Of a DNA stretch of 64,000 nt, positions 8,768 through 17,236 are shown one piece after another (position 1 is the stretch's first letter; each line of letters starts with the position of its first letter). The notes under the pieces are model-generated. The model searched no databases, was not told the DNA's origin, and worked only from the letters and a program-made list of their open reading frames with translations. Both the position numbers and the translations under genes were made by a program. The stretch comes from an uncultured Treponema sp. (GTDB lineage: Bacteria > Spirochaetota > Spirochaetia > Treponematales > Treponemataceae). The stretch spans positions 13,726-77,725 of the forward strand of contig CAMVJE010000003.1 in NCBI GenBank assembly GCA_947167745.1, read 5' to 3'.

Positions 8768-9338
8768 TTTTATTTTCGAGGGATGCAAGGTCAAGATTGA
8801 ACTGCTTTTCGGCTCCTACGCTTGTGACAGGGCCGTGTCCCGGCATGATTACCATGTCATCATTGAGAGTGAAAAGTTTTGATTTTATTCCGTTTGCCAG
8901 ATATCTTTGAGTGTAGGTACAGGAACTTGAGCCGATTTTGCCAGCAAAAAGCACATCTCCTGTAAAGATTGCGTCATTGATTTTGTAGACGATGGAATCA
9001 GCACTGTGGCCTGGAAGTGAAAAATATTCGACTTTAAGACCTGCTATATTCTTAGTTCCGTCGCCCTTTAAAATGTTCTTTGCGTTAGCCAGTTCGTTGT
9101 CGGCAGCATAAACCGGGAAGTCATAAATCTTCTGAAGTGTTTTTAATCCCCGATAGTGATTTTCGTGTTTATGGGTGATTAAAACGGCGCATAAGTCGTA
9201 ACCGCCGTCCTCAATCTGCTTGATGAGAATATTTGAAATTTTGCAAGGGTCAATGATAAGTGCTTTTTTTGCCACTTCATTGACTACGAGATAGCAGTTT
9301 GTGAGTTTTTGAAAATCGAGGTGAAGGTAAATTTTCAT
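8757..9338 (-). CDS. MBL-fold metallohydrolase (glyoxalase II-like)
   Basis: A 193-aa single-domain metallo-beta-lactamase-fold hydrolase. THKHENHYRGL holds H56, H58 and H61, but the family HxHxDH aspartate is Asn60. GHSADS, FTGDVLF and MPGHGP supply the remaining metal ligands. Small stand-alone members often hydrolyse thioesters such as S-lactoylglutathione; the substrate here is not evident. It overlaps the upstream pentapeptide-repeat gene by 4 bp (9335-9338), so the two are translationally coupled. The Asp-to-Asn change would weaken the second metal site and is worth checking. Confidence 0.83.
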   Translation of the reverse strand: MKIYLHLDFQKLTNCYLVVNEVAKKALIIDPCKISNILIKQIEDGGYDLCAVLITHKHENHYRGLKTLQKIYDFPVYAADNELANAKNILKGDGTKNIAGLKVEYFSLPGHSADSIVYKINDAIFTGDVLFAGKIGSSSCTYTQRYLANGIKSKLFTLNDDMVIMPGHGPVTSVGAEKQFNLDLASLENKTIS

Positions 9339-10021
9339 AAGCCCGGTCCCTTCTGTACGCCGCGTGGAACATCAAGCTCTTCAAGGCCTGTAAAGAGTGC
9401 ACTGCCCCGCTTATCGAATACGGCTGCATTTGTGTTTGACTGGCGGAAGGAAATATTTTCCTGAGTGATTTCGTAGAAAACAGTTTCCTTGATGTTGCAA
9501 TTTCGGAATGAAGTGTCTATGAGCTTGGCCTTAATGAAGTATGAACTGTAGAGATCTGAATCATCGAAGGATGACTGGAATGATGAGATTCCGCAGAAAT
9601 TATTCTGAATCATATCGCTGCCCGTAAAAAGGACATGGCTGAATTTTGCTCCTGCAAAGGAAGTGAAGTGAACATTGCTCTCAAGGAAGTTTGAGTCAGA
9701 AAAAATTGAGAAAGCAAAATTGCTGATTCTGATACGCATCCCCTTGGTTTTAATTCCGACAAAAAAACAGTGTGAAAAATCGCAGCCGAAAAAGCCTTTG
9801 TTCGTAAAGTCGATATTGGTAAAGGTAATTCCGCTTGCATTCATGCCTATGATTTTATCGTGAGTGTTGATGTAGTTGTAAATCTTGTTTTGAATTTCGT
9901 CTTTGTTTTCGGTGTGGGCATAACAATAACGGCTGCTTTCGATAAGATTGCCATTGGAGTCGATGTCAGAAATTGCAAAATGAGAGCAGCCCGGATGCAT
10001 GCACTTTGAAAAAGAAAACAT
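9335..10021 (-). CDS. Pentapeptide-repeat protein with a Cys/His-rich N-terminus
   Basis: A 228-aa protein. The N-terminus has CMHPGCSHFA and, 20 residues on, SSRYCYAHTE, a Cys/His set that could bind zinc. The rest is a pentapeptide-repeat beta-helix: ITFTNIDFTNKGFFGCDFSH, FSDSNFLES, FAGAKFSHVLFTGSDM, FQSSFDDSDLYSSYF. The start at 10021 is preferred to a longer frame from 10072, because TATAAT (10033-10028) sits 6 nt upstream and the longer start would overlap murI. Some pentapeptide proteins mimic DNA and inhibit gyrase, but nothing here proves that role. Confidence 0.82.
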   Translation of the reverse strand: MFSFSKCMHPGCSHFAISDIDSNGNLIESSRYCYAHTENKDEIQNKIYNYINTHDKIIGMNASGITFTNIDFTNKGFFGCDFSHCFFVGIKTKGMRIRISNFAFSIFSDSNFLESNVHFTSFAGAKFSHVLFTGSDMIQNNFCGISSFQSSFDDSDLYSSYFIKAKLIDTSFRNCNIKETVFYEITQENISFRQSNTNAAVFDKRGSALFTGLEELDVPRGVQKGPGL

Positions 10022-10027
10022 AAATTT

Positions 10028-10033
10028 ATTATA
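10028..10033 (-). promoter_or_regulatory. -10 TATAAT of the pentapeptide-repeat gene, leaderless type
   Basis: A perfect TATAAT on the minus strand lies 6 nt (AAATTT) before the ATG at 10021. It is back to back with the murI -10 at 10055-10060, so the two predicted starts are only about 45 bp apart. Confidence 0.55.
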
Positions 10034-10054
10034 GCGGAAAATACGAAAAAGGAC

Positions 10055-10060
10055 TAGAAT
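10055..10060 (+). promoter_or_regulatory. -10 TAGAAT of murI, leaderless type
   Basis: TAGAAT lies 6 nt (ATTCTT) before the murI ATG, with no Shine-Dalgarno between them. It is divergent from the pentapeptide-gene -10 at 10028-10033. Confidence 0.5.
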
Positions 10061-10066
10061 ATTCTT

Positions 10067-10876
10067 ATGCAAGTTGACTTCGCGTTTCTCGACAGTGGCA
10101 CTGGCGGAATTCCATACATGCTAAATCTTTACGAAAAGTTTCCCTCCGCAGTCTCAGTTTATCTTGGTGACACTGAGCATTTTCCTTATGGTGAAAAGTC
10201 CAGCGAAGAAGTTACGGATTGTGCAGCAAAGGCAATTAAAAAAATCATAAATTTGTGGTCTCCAAAGGCAATTGTTGTGGCTTGTAATACAATTTCCGTT
10301 ACGGCTCTTGATGATTTGCGAAAGCGCTTTCCCATTCTTCCAATTGTGGGTACAGTTCCTGCAATAAAAGTGGCCGCAGAAGTCACAAAAAACAAGAAAA
10401 TCGGTCTTTTGGCCACGAATGCAACCGTCCGTCATCCCTACTGTCAGCGACTGATTAAGGATTTTGCCAGCGATTGCACTGTTTCGATGCGGGCTGATCC
10501 CAAGCTTATAGACTTCATCGAAAAAAAATACTTTAATGCCGGTCAGGAAGAGCGTCTTGCTGCCGTAAAAGAAGCGGCTGATTTTTTCAAGAGTCAGGGC
10601 TGTGACACGGTGATTTTAGGCTGCACTCATTTTACTCACATTGCCGCTGAAATGCGTAAAGCCTGTGGAGAAGGTATCACTGTGGTTGACAGCCGCGATG
10701 GTGTCGCAAATCAGGCAATCCGGCAAATCCACGAGGAACGAAAATTTGACGGAAAGGAAGCGAAATCTCCTGTCAAAAACCTCACATTCTTTGTCACAAA
10801 AGCGAACGGACAGGAGCTTTCTGAATACGAAAGTCTCTGCAAGAATCTGAATATACCTTTCGGGGGAATAATATGA
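10067..10876 (+). CDS. murI: Glutamate racemase
   Basis: A 269-aa cofactor-independent racemase that makes D-glutamate for peptidoglycan in the cytoplasm. The two catalytic cysteines are visible: C73 in VACNTISVTA and C186 in LGCTHFTH. DSGTGGIPY near the N-terminus and GDTEHFPYGEKS are the usual substrate-pocket motifs. Length is normal for the family. It is divergent from the pentapeptide-repeat gene and 25 nt upstream of malQ, which has its own Shine-Dalgarno. Confidence 0.93.
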   Translation: MQVDFAFLDSGTGGIPYMLNLYEKFPSAVSVYLGDTEHFPYGEKSSEEVTDCAAKAIKKIINLWSPKAIVVACNTISVTALDDLRKRFPILPIVGTVPAIKVAAEVTKNKKIGLLATNATVRHPYCQRLIKDFASDCTVSMRADPKLIDFIEKKYFNAGQEERLAAVKEAADFFKSQGCDTVILGCTHFTHIAAEMRKACGEGITVVDSRDGVANQAIRQIHEERKFDGKEAKSPVKNLTFFVTKANGQELSEYESLCKNLNIPFGGII

Positions 10877-10901
10877 AATGTCATAAAAGGAGATTGTTTT
10901 T

Positions 10902-12527
10902 ATGAGAAAAGCTGGAATTTTACTTCATCCAACTAGTCTGCCATCTGGAGCAGGAATCGGCAGTTTGGGAAAATCAGCCTTTACCTTTGTGGATTTTCTG
11001 GAAAAAGCCGGAATAAAACTATGGCAGGTTCTTCCTCTCGGGCCAACAGGCTATGGAGACAGTCCATATCAGTCATTTTCTACATTTGCCCTTAATCCTT
11101 TACTTATTGATTTTGATGATCTGGTGGAGCGGGGGTGGGCGACTGCTACCCTCATAAAAAAGCCTTCTTATGTAAAAGCAAAGGGGAATGTGGATTTTGG
11201 CTCTGTTGTCTGGTGGAAGAGTCATGCCCTCAAAGAAATCTCAAAATATTTTCTTGAACTTGTAACAAATCCCGATGCGGCGGGTGAGAATTTTGATCCG
11301 AATGTTAAGATGGAATTCTTCTCTTTTTGCCGTGAAAATCTTTTTTGGCTCCGTGATTATGCGGCTTTTATGAGTATTAAGTCATTTTATGACCAGAAGG
11401 CTCAGAAGGAGAGGGAAGAAGGAAAAGTCGATGTAAACGGCAGCTGGAATGTTTACTGGCCCAAAAAACTTGCTAAACACGATGAGGCCGCTGTAGAAAA
11501 ATGGATTAATGAACATACCGAAGAATTTCTGCAGACCGAAGTAATTCAGTTCTTCGTTGCAAAACAGTGGCAGACACTTCACGAATACGCTGCTTCAAAG
11601 GGAATTGAAATTATCGGCGATGTACCAATTTTTGTTGCTCCTGATTCAAGTGATGTCTGGGCTAACCAGAAATTTTTCCAGATTGGAAAGGACGGAAAAT
11701 TTACAGCCGTTGCAGGCGTTCCGCCGGATTATTTTTCTGCAACCGGCCAGCTTTGGGGAAATCCTCTCTACAACTGGAAGAACATGAAAAAAGACGGCTA
11801 TGCCTGGTGGATTGCCAGAGTAAAAAAAATGCTTTCACTCGTGGATTATGTCAGAATTGACCATTTCCGCGGATTTGAAAGCTACTGGGCAGTTCCATTC
11901 GGAAGTGAAAACGCAGTCAATGGAAAATGGGAAAAGGGCCCTGGAATTGAACTATTTAACGCAATCAAAAAAGAGCTTGGTGAATTGCCTTTGATTGCAG
12001 AAGATTTGGGGATCATTACTGATGAAGTTCGTGCTTTGCGGGATGAAACTGGCTTTCCTGGCATGAAAGTTCTCCAGTTTGCTTTTGACAAAAACGAAAG
12101 AAATGCCGGTGCTCTCAAAAATGTCTTCCTTCCCCACAATTACGAGACCACGAATTGCGTAGTTTACACGGGGACCCACGACAACGATACCACTCAGGGC
12201 TTGCTTGAAAGCCTTGATGATGAGGGCATTGTCTTGATTGCAGATTATTTCACAGGCGAAAAGAACAGCCTCGAATCGGCTAAAAAACTCGTCAAATCAA
12301 AGAAGCTCTGTGCCTGCATGGTAAAAGCCGCCCTGTCAAGCACGGCAGAAATTGCGGTTATTCCTTTGCAGGACATTTACGCCCTTGGCAGTGAGGCCCG
12401 CATGAACATGCCAAGCACGAGCGGGGCAAACTGGGCTTGGCGGGCAGGTGAAAACATGATTTCTGGCGAAAAAGCCGAAAAAGTTGCCGCCTGGCTAAAA
12501 AATCTCTGCGTTCTCTATGCAAGATAA
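10902..12527 (+). CDS. malQ: 4-alpha-glucanotransferase (amylomaltase, GH77)
   Basis: A 541-aa cytoplasmic disproportionating enzyme that transfers alpha-1,4-glucan segments in maltodextrin metabolism. The N-terminus RKAGILLHPTSLPSG and LPLGPTGYGDSPYQSFS are typical of GH77. Catalytic motifs are present: VRIDHFRGFESYW holds the nucleophile Asp, AEDLGIIT the acid/base Glu, and GTHDNDTT the third Asp. GAGRMNMP-like EARMNMPST is near the end. AGGAG precedes the ATG. It may be co-transcribed with murI. The gap to the chromate transporter genes holds repeats. Confidence 0.94.
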   Translation: MRKAGILLHPTSLPSGAGIGSLGKSAFTFVDFLEKAGIKLWQVLPLGPTGYGDSPYQSFSTFALNPLLIDFDDLVERGWATATLIKKPSYVKAKGNVDFGSVVWWKSHALKEISKYFLELVTNPDAAGENFDPNVKMEFFSFCRENLFWLRDYAAFMSIKSFYDQKAQKEREEGKVDVNGSWNVYWPKKLAKHDEAAVEKWINEHTEEFLQTEVIQFFVAKQWQTLHEYAASKGIEIIGDVPIFVAPDSSDVWANQKFFQIGKDGKFTAVAGVPPDYFSATGQLWGNPLYNWKNMKKDGYAWWIARVKKMLSLVDYVRIDHFRGFESYWAVPFGSENAVNGKWEKGPGIELFNAIKKELGELPLIAEDLGIITDEVRALRDETGFPGMKVLQFAFDKNERNAGALKNVFLPHNYETTNCVVYTGTHDNDTTQGLLESLDDEGIVLIADYFTGEKNSLESAKKLVKSKKLCACMVKAALSSTAEIAVIPLQDIYALGSEARMNMPSTSGANWAWRAGENMISGEKAEKVAAWLKNLCVLYAR

Positions 12528-12532
12528 AATTC

Positions 12533-12600
12533 CTCACAGAGCTTTAGAGAGCACAGAGAGAATTTTTACAAAAAATATAAGCCTCTGTGAACTCTGTGCC
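12533..12600. repeat. CACAGAG-type inverted repeat
   Basis: The left arm carries CACAGAG units (about 12535-12561) and the right arm the complementary CTCTGTG units (about 12584-12599), with an AT-rich centre. It is a variant of the CACAGAT family found elsewhere in the window. It abuts the malQ stop codon and the GC-rich element that follows. Confidence 0.6.
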
Positions 12601-12672
12601 CCTACGAGCACAGCTCTTCGGGAGACTCGCTAAAATTGCCCTGCAATTTTTTAACGCTCCCTATCCGTGAGG
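12601..12672 (-). repeat. Modular GC-rich hairpin element, copy C
   Basis: Read on the minus strand, the element has GGATAGGGAGCG, then a hairpin AAAATTGC/GCAATTTT, then CCCGAAGAGC with a pairing GCTC and GTAGGGG. These resemble the blocks of the larger copies at 36682-36800 and 39850-40020. It fills the gap between malQ and the first chromate transporter gene. Confidence 0.5.
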
Positions 12673-12691
12673 AATTTAAAAAGGACATTAA

Positions 12692-13267
12692 ATGAAAGAA
12701 AAACTTCGTACTTTCTGGGACTTATTCTCAGTCTTCTTCAAAATCGGTCTATGCACTTTCGGCGGAGGAATTGCCATGCTTCCTATTTTGGAAAGAGAAC
12801 TTGCCGAAAAGCGGGGCTGGACTGACAGCGACGAGTTGCTGGATTATTTTGCCATAGGTCAGAGTACGCCTGGCATTATAGCAGTCAATGTGGCCACTTT
12901 TATTGGCTACAAGCGGGCAGGCTTATCAGGTGGTTGTATCGCAACATTTGGCATGGTGCTTCCGTCAATAATTATCATTACACTGATTGCAAAATTCATC
13001 TCGAATTTCAGCGAGATTGAATGGGTTCAAAAAGCCCTCAAAGGAATCAATGTGGCTGTGGCGGCAATCCTTACCAGTGCTGTTTACAATTTCTCCAGAA
13101 AATCGGTAAAGAATCTTTTCGGTTTTTTCCTGCTTGTTATTGCTTTCGTGCTGATTTTTGTTTTCAATGTGAGCACAGTTTATGTAATTTTCGGAAGCGC
13201 AATCCTGGGCGTGATTCTTGCGGCATTCAGGGGAGAATTCAGAAAAGCGGAGGAGAGCCATGACTGA
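12692..13267 (+). CDS. Chromate transporter, N-terminal-half subunit
   Basis: A 191-aa membrane protein of the CHR family in its split form, in which two short proteins replace one long ChrA. The family motif LCTFGGGIAMLPILERE, here at about residues 23-39, and AIGQSTPGIIAVNVATFIGY are clear. Five to six hydrophobic helices follow. A Shine-Dalgarno (AAGGA) precedes the ATG. The end overlaps the second subunit by 8 bp. These proteins export chromate in some bacteria, but short-chain pairs in anaerobes may move another oxyanion. Confidence 0.9.
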   Translation: MKEKLRTFWDLFSVFFKIGLCTFGGGIAMLPILERELAEKRGWTDSDELLDYFAIGQSTPGIIAVNVATFIGYKRAGLSGGCIATFGMVLPSIIIITLIAKFISNFSEIEWVQKALKGINVAVAAILTSAVYNFSRKSVKNLFGFFLLVIAFVLIFVFNVSTVYVIFGSAILGVILAAFRGEFRKAEESHD

Positions 13268-13880
13268 TTTTATGATTTCCCAGATTCAATCTCAGAGCGG
13301 ACTAGGACTTTTATGCCTTATCGCGGTCTTTTTCTATATCGGCTTGATTACCATTGGCGGCGGACAGGTGGCGATTACAGTCATGCAGCAGGTTCTGGTT
13401 GAACAGTTCAGGCTTGTTGATAATGAATTTTTTTTCAGTATGGTCGCAATTTCTGAGAGTACGCCAGGCCCCATTGGCATCAACATGGCGACTTATCTTG
13501 GAACTGAGCTTTATGGAGTTTGGGGTGGTTTTTTCTCTACACTCGGACAGGTTCTTCCATCACTAATTTGTATCGTCCTTATTGCCCGTTTTTTTGGAAG
13601 TTTTGCCCAAAAAAAGGGTGTGCAGGCGGCTTTCTCAACCCTTAGGCCTGCTGTCTCCGGAGTAATTGCGGTTGCAGCTGCAAAAATTGTCATTATCGCT
13701 CTTTTTGTTGTTCGTGAGGGGTTTTTGCTTTCTTCTCCCTCAACATGGAACGACAATATTCAGATTTATGGAATCAGTGCTTTTTTTTATGGATTATGTC
13801 TGATTGTTCTTTTAAAGACAAAAATCCATCCTGTCTTCCTTGTTGCGGCAGGGGCAATTTTCGGCGTGATTTTCTGCTAG
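13260..13880 (+). CDS. Chromate transporter, C-terminal-half subunit
   Basis: A 206-aa partner of the preceding gene. LITIGGGQVAITVMQQ and AISESTPGPIGINMATYLG mirror the same two CHR motifs, and several membrane helices follow. The ATG at 13260 is chosen because AGGAGAG (13250-13256) precedes it and because this gives the usual 8-bp overlap with the first subunit. The two subunits most likely form a heterodimer in the inner membrane. Confidence 0.9.
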   Translation: MTDFMISQIQSQSGLGLLCLIAVFFYIGLITIGGGQVAITVMQQVLVEQFRLVDNEFFFSMVAISESTPGPIGINMATYLGTELYGVWGGFFSTLGQVLPSLICIVLIARFFGSFAQKKGVQAAFSTLRPAVSGVIAVAAAKIVIIALFVVREGFLLSSPSTWNDNIQIYGISAFFYGLCLIVLLKTKIHPVFLVAAGAIFGVIFC

Positions 13881-13899
13881 ATTTTTCATAATCCCGTGC

Positions 13900-13905
13900 T
13901 ATAAT
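13900..13905 (+). promoter_or_regulatory. Extended -10 (TGC TATAAT) of deoD, leaderless type
   Basis: A consensus TATAAT preceded by TGC lies exactly 6 nt (TAAAGC) before the deoD ATG. There is no Shine-Dalgarno. Confidence 0.6.
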
Positions 13906-13911
13906 TAAAGC

Positions 13912-14622
13912 ATGAGTACACATATTAACGCGCCAGAAGGCGCAATCGCCCCAAATGTCCTTCTTCCGGGCGACCCTTTGAGGGCAAAATTTATCGCAGA
14001 AAATTTCTTGGAAAATGCCAAGTGCTATAACGAAGTGCGTGGCATGTTCGGCTTCACAGGCACTTATAAGGGAGTTCCCGTGAGCGTTCAGGGAACCGGT
14101 ATGGGCCAGCCGTCAATCTCGATTTATGCCACTGAGCTTTTTAAATTCTACAATGTGCAGACTGCAATCCGTGTTGGAACTTGCGGTGCTGTGAGCGAGG
14201 ACATAAAGCTTCGTGACACAATCCTGGTAAATTCTGCCTGCTCCGACTCGGCTCTCCTGAACCAGCGTTTCGGCAACATGCACTTTGCCCCAACAGCCTC
14301 TTTTGAACTGGTCCGTGCCGCCGATAAAATCGCCTCAGAAATGGGAATTCGCTACAGTGTTGGTTCCGTCACTTCAAGCGATTTTTTCTACGACAAAAAG
14401 GATAACTGGAAACTCTGGGCTGAATACGGAGTTCTCGGAATCGAAATGGAAAGCGCAGAGCTTTTCACTCTGGCCGCAGAATACAAGCGCCGTGCCATGG
14501 CCATCATGACCGTAAGCGACCACATCCTCCTGGGCGGAGCCACCACCGCCGAAGAGCGGCAAACAACCTTCACCAATATGATGAAAGTCGCACTGGAAAC
14601 GATTGTGGCAACCCAGAAATAA
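13912..14622 (+). CDS. deoD: Purine-nucleoside phosphorylase, DeoD type
   Basis: A 236-aa hexameric-type phosphorylase that cleaves purine (deoxy)nucleosides to base and (deoxy)ribose 1-phosphate for salvage. The phosphate loop LPGDPLRAK (about 19-27), [16 protein letters not shown], and the base/ribose segment [10 protein letters not shown] are all present, with VSDHIL near the end. The length matches E. coli DeoD. It is monocistronic with its own extended -10 and ends just before an inverted-repeat arm. Confidence 0.95.
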   Translation: MSTHINAPEGAIAPNVLLPGDPLRAKFIAENFLENAKCYNEVRGMFGFTGTYKGVPVSVQGTGMGQPSISIYATELFKFYNVQTAIRVGTCGAVSEDIKLRDTILVNSACSDSALLNQRFGNMHFAPTASFELVRAADKIASEMGIRYSVGSVTSSDFFYDKKDNWKLWAEYGVLGIEMESAELFTLAAEYKRRAMAIMTVSDHILLGGATTAEERQTTFTNMMKVALETIVATQK

Positions 14623-14627
14623 AAATC

Positions 14628-14793
14628 GACGCGGATGAACGCAGATTAACGCAGATTAACGCAGATTATTTTTCCTCGCTCAAAAAAATAACCTCAGTCC
14701 CATTTCTTAGATAAGAAAATAAGACTGAGGTGTTTTCGTAAGCACACAGAAAAAATCTATCTGCGTGCATCAGCGTAAATCCGCGTCTAATTA
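14628..14793. repeat. CACAGAT/CGCAGAT-family inverted repeat between deoD and asd
   Basis: The left arm (14628-14668) consists of 10-nt units of the type GCAGATTAAC. The right arm (about 14755-14793) carries the complementary units and runs into the asd stop codon. A terminator hairpin lies inside. The arms can pair to form one long stem. Confidence 0.75.
14691..14731 (-). terminator. Intrinsic terminator of asd
   Basis: ACCTCAGTC (14691-14699) pairs with GACTGAGGT (14723-14731), and a second stem TTTCTTA/TAAGAAA lies inside. On the minus strand it is followed by TTATTTTTTT, so it best serves asd. It also lies downstream of deoD. Confidence 0.75.
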
Positions 14794-15888
14794 ATCAAAG
14801 AATCCTTTTGCTTTGAGCAATTCTGCGTTCAGGATACCACCGAGTGCGGCTCCTCGCTTGGTGTTGTGGCTCAATGCTACGAACTTGATGTCGAAGACAT
14901 TGCACTTTCGCAAGCGTCCGAGAACACAAGCCATGCCTTTTTCAGTGTCGCGGTCTCGGTTTGGCTGAGGGCGGTTTTCTTCTTCCCTGTAAACAATTGG
15001 ATGCTCCGGGGCGCTTGGAAGCTTGAGTTCCTGCGGGAGCGAAGTGAATTCACGCCATACACGAAGAACTTCCTCAAGGCTCGGCTTTTTGTCTTCCGGT
15101 AAATCAAACTCCAGGTTTACGCTTGCCGTGTGTCCGTCGATTACAGGAACGCGGGTACAGGTTGATGAGACAATGGGGCCTTGAGCATTCTCAATCTTTC
15201 CGTCCTTTACGCTTCCCAGAATCTTGAGACACTCTTTTTCTGTCTTTTCTTCCTCGCCGCCGATATACGGAACGATATTGTCAATCATGTCAAAAGAAGG
15301 AACGCCAGGATAGCCGGCGCCGCTAACTGCCTGCAAAGTCGTTACAATCATGCGCTTAACAGGGTAGCCTGCCTTCTGCAAGGCGTAGAGCGGCATCATG
15401 TATGTCTGCAATGAACAGTTTGGCTTAACGGCAACAAAGCCCTTGTCCCAGCCGTGATGCTTTTTCTGCTCGGCGATTACATCCAGGTGAGAATAGTTGA
15501 TTTCAGGGATGAGCATTGGAACATCCTCTGTCCAGCGGTTTGCGCTTGCGTTAGAGACAACCGGGATTCCCTCTGCGGCGTAGGCGGCTTCCAAAGCTTT
15601 GATTTCGTCCTTTCCCATTTCCAAGGCAGAGAAAACGAAGCGGCATTTTCCGAGAGCTGCTTTCGGGTCGTTTGCGTCCTGAACGATTAAGTCTTTTACA
15701 TCGCAAGGAATGTTAGCGCCGATGAGCCAGCGGTTTGCCACGGCCTCTTTATAAGCCTTTCCTGCCGAGCGGGGCGAAGCCGCAACATAAGTCACCTTAA
15801 ACCAAGGGTGATTTTCCAACAACTTAATATAGCGCTGACCGACCATACCAGTAGCGCCCAAAACACCAACATTAATCTTATCTGCCAT
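14791..15888 (-). CDS. asd: Aspartate-semialdehyde dehydrogenase
   Basis: A 365-aa NADPH-dependent enzyme that reduces aspartyl phosphate to aspartate semialdehyde, the branch point for diaminopimelate, lysine, threonine and methionine. NVGVLGATGMVGQRYIKLL is the nucleotide-binding loop and VKPNCSLQTYMMPL holds the catalytic Cys. Its spacing resembles the archaeal/fungal-type Asd. The start at 15888 is chosen because GGAG lies 8 nt upstream and the motif begins at once; an upstream in-frame ATG at 15936 lies in a repeat. dapA lies upstream on the same strand, beyond a repeat. Confidence 0.93.
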   Translation of the reverse strand: MADKINVGVLGATGMVGQRYIKLLENHPWFKVTYVAASPRSAGKAYKEAVANRWLIGANIPCDVKDLIVQDANDPKAALGKCRFVFSALEMGKDEIKALEAAYAAEGIPVVSNASANRWTEDVPMLIPEINYSHLDVIAEQKKHHGWDKGFVAVKPNCSLQTYMMPLYALQKAGYPVKRMIVTTLQAVSGAGYPGVPSFDMIDNIVPYIGGEEEKTEKECLKILGSVKDGKIENAQGPIVSSTCTRVPVIDGHTASVNLEFDLPEDKKPSLEEVLRVWREFTSLPQELKLPSAPEHPIVYREEENRPQPNRDRDTEKGMACVLGRLRKCNVFDIKFVALSHNTKRGAALGGILNAELLKAKGFFD

Positions 15889-15910
15889 AATTTTACTCCA
15901 GTATTTATTC

Positions 15911-16018
15911 AGACGCAGATGCACACAGATGAACACAGATAATTTATTTCTTATACGAAAGTCGCTCGTAAAAACAAAAAAAAATAAATCCGCGTGTATC
16001 TGCGTTTATCCGCGTCTA
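15911..16018. repeat. CACAGAT-family composite inverted repeat between dapA and asd
   Basis: The left arm (15911-15949) has CGCAGAT and CACAGAT units at 10-nt spacing. The right arm (15983-16018) has the complementary units. The centre reads TTATACGAA...TCGC...CGTAAAA with a TACGA/TCGTA stem, and almost the same core lies in the repeat at 23367-23485. It ends at the dapA stop. Confidence 0.72.
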
Positions 16019-16021
16019 ATT

Positions 16022-16936
16022 TTACAATCCACACTCCTTGAGTGCTTTTTCGATAATCTTCTTTGCTTCGTCGGTGACTTCCACTAAAGGCAGGCGGCAT
16101 GGGCCGGCCGGCATTTTCTTTACATTCATGGCGTACTTGATAGATGTGGGGTTTCCGTCAACGAATGCGGCCTTGAAGAAAGGCAAAAGGCGATAGTGAA
16201 TCTTTCTTGCTCCCTCAATGTCACCGTCCAAAGCCTTGTTTGCCATTTCTGTGACAAGAGCCGGAGCCAGGTTTGACACCACGGAAATAATTCCGTCTCC
16301 GCCCAAGGCAATCAAAGGCAAGGTGAGACCGTCATCACCGCTCAAAACGGCAAAATCAGGCTTTTTGCTCTTAATCTGAGCGATTACATCTCCCATCTGG
16401 TTGATGTTTCCGCTGGCTTCCTTAACGCCAACGATATTCGGCAACTCTGCGATTCGAACGAGCAAATCAGTGGGAATATTCACACCGGTTCTGCCCTGAA
16501 TATTGTATACGACGATTGGAAGACCGACTTTTGAGACAGCCTCAAAGTGGCGGAAAATTCCTTCTTTTGAAGGCTTGTTGTAGTAGGGAGTGACCACGAG
16601 GGCCGCATCTGCCCCGGCTTTTTTTGCCCGCTCACAGTATTTCACCGCGTCTTTTGTGTTGTTGCTTCCCGCACCGAGGATAACAGGGATTTTTTTGCCG
16701 GATTTTTTCTCAAAGGCTTTGACTTCTTCCATGACAATCTCAATGAGTTTGTCTTCTTCTGAGCCGGGGTTTTCATCCAAAGTTGGAGTTTCGGCAGTCG
16801 TTCCAAGGGGAACAAGACCATCAATTCCCTGCTCAAGCTGGAAAATTACATTCTTTCTGAATCCTTCGTAGTCCACCGAACCGTCCTGGTTCATCGGTGT
16901 GACCATAGCCGTAAGAGCACCGCGCAATTTAATCAT
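16022..16936 (-). CDS. dapA: 4-hydroxy-tetrahydrodipicolinate synthase
   Basis: A 304-aa class I aldolase that condenses pyruvate with aspartate semialdehyde, the first committed step to diaminopimelate and lysine. PLGTTAETPTL is the GTTGE-like substrate loop. VVYNIQGRTGVNI contains the proton-relay Tyr, and VGVKEASGN the Schiff-base Lys. AGAGGT precedes the ATG. It is likely transcribed ahead of asd, although a repeat separates them. lysA of the same pathway lies at 20539. I see no lysine riboswitch upstream. Confidence 0.93.
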   Translation of the reverse strand: MIKLRGALTAMVTPMNQDGSVDYEGFRKNVIFQLEQGIDGLVPLGTTAETPTLDENPGSEEDKLIEIVMEEVKAFEKKSGKKIPVILGAGSNNTKDAVKYCERAKKAGADAALVVTPYYNKPSKEGIFRHFEAVSKVGLPIVVYNIQGRTGVNIPTDLLVRIAELPNIVGVKEASGNINQMGDVIAQIKSKKPDFAVLSGDDGLTLPLIALGGDGIISVVSNLAPALVTEMANKALDGDIEGARKIHYRLLPFFKAAFVDGNPTSIKYAMNVKKMPAGPCRLPLVEVTDEAKKIIEKALKECGL

Positions 16937-17028
16937 TTTTTAACCTCTGTTTCTATGTAAAGAGTGACTCCATTTTAGTGAAAATCAGAGACTTGGGCAA
17001 TGAGAAAGAAGAAATGAAGAATTAGAAG

Positions 17029-17150
17029 TTATAGGGCGTACATTCCTTGTCTGCGGGCTTTCCAGCCTTCGCTCACGCTCATTGCTCCGTTGCACTCCGC
17101 AACTAAAGGGCTTCCAATCCCGACGCAGCATTTTGCCGATGCTTTGAATT
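17029..17150 (-). repeat. Modular GC-rich hairpin element, copy D, in the 300-bp gap upstream of dapA
   Basis: The 16937-17236 gap has no gene. On the minus strand it shows GGGATTGGAAGCCC, GTTGCGGAGTGCAAC (a stem), GGAGCAATGAGCG, then GGCTGGAAAGCCCGC. These match the block order of the copies at 36682 and 39850 (GGGATTG, GGAATGAAGCG, GAAAGCC). The rest of the gap shows nothing I can name. Confidence 0.55.
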
Positions 17151-17236
17151 TATCTCAGGGGGCACAAAAATTACGGAGAAAATATTCTATTTTGCTTGTA
17201 AAAGTCTCTGCGGTCTCTTCAATCCTGTGAGGAATT

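Noticed and set aside
14628..16018. CRISPR-like array suggested by many CACAGAT repeats
   Set aside because: Units are about 10 nt, in tandem without unique spacers, and occur as inverted arms; no cas genes are near.
16937..17028. Lysine riboswitch upstream of dapA
   Set aside because: I could not find the conserved lysine-aptamer core; only an ordinary leader with AGAGGT and then a hairpin element are visible.
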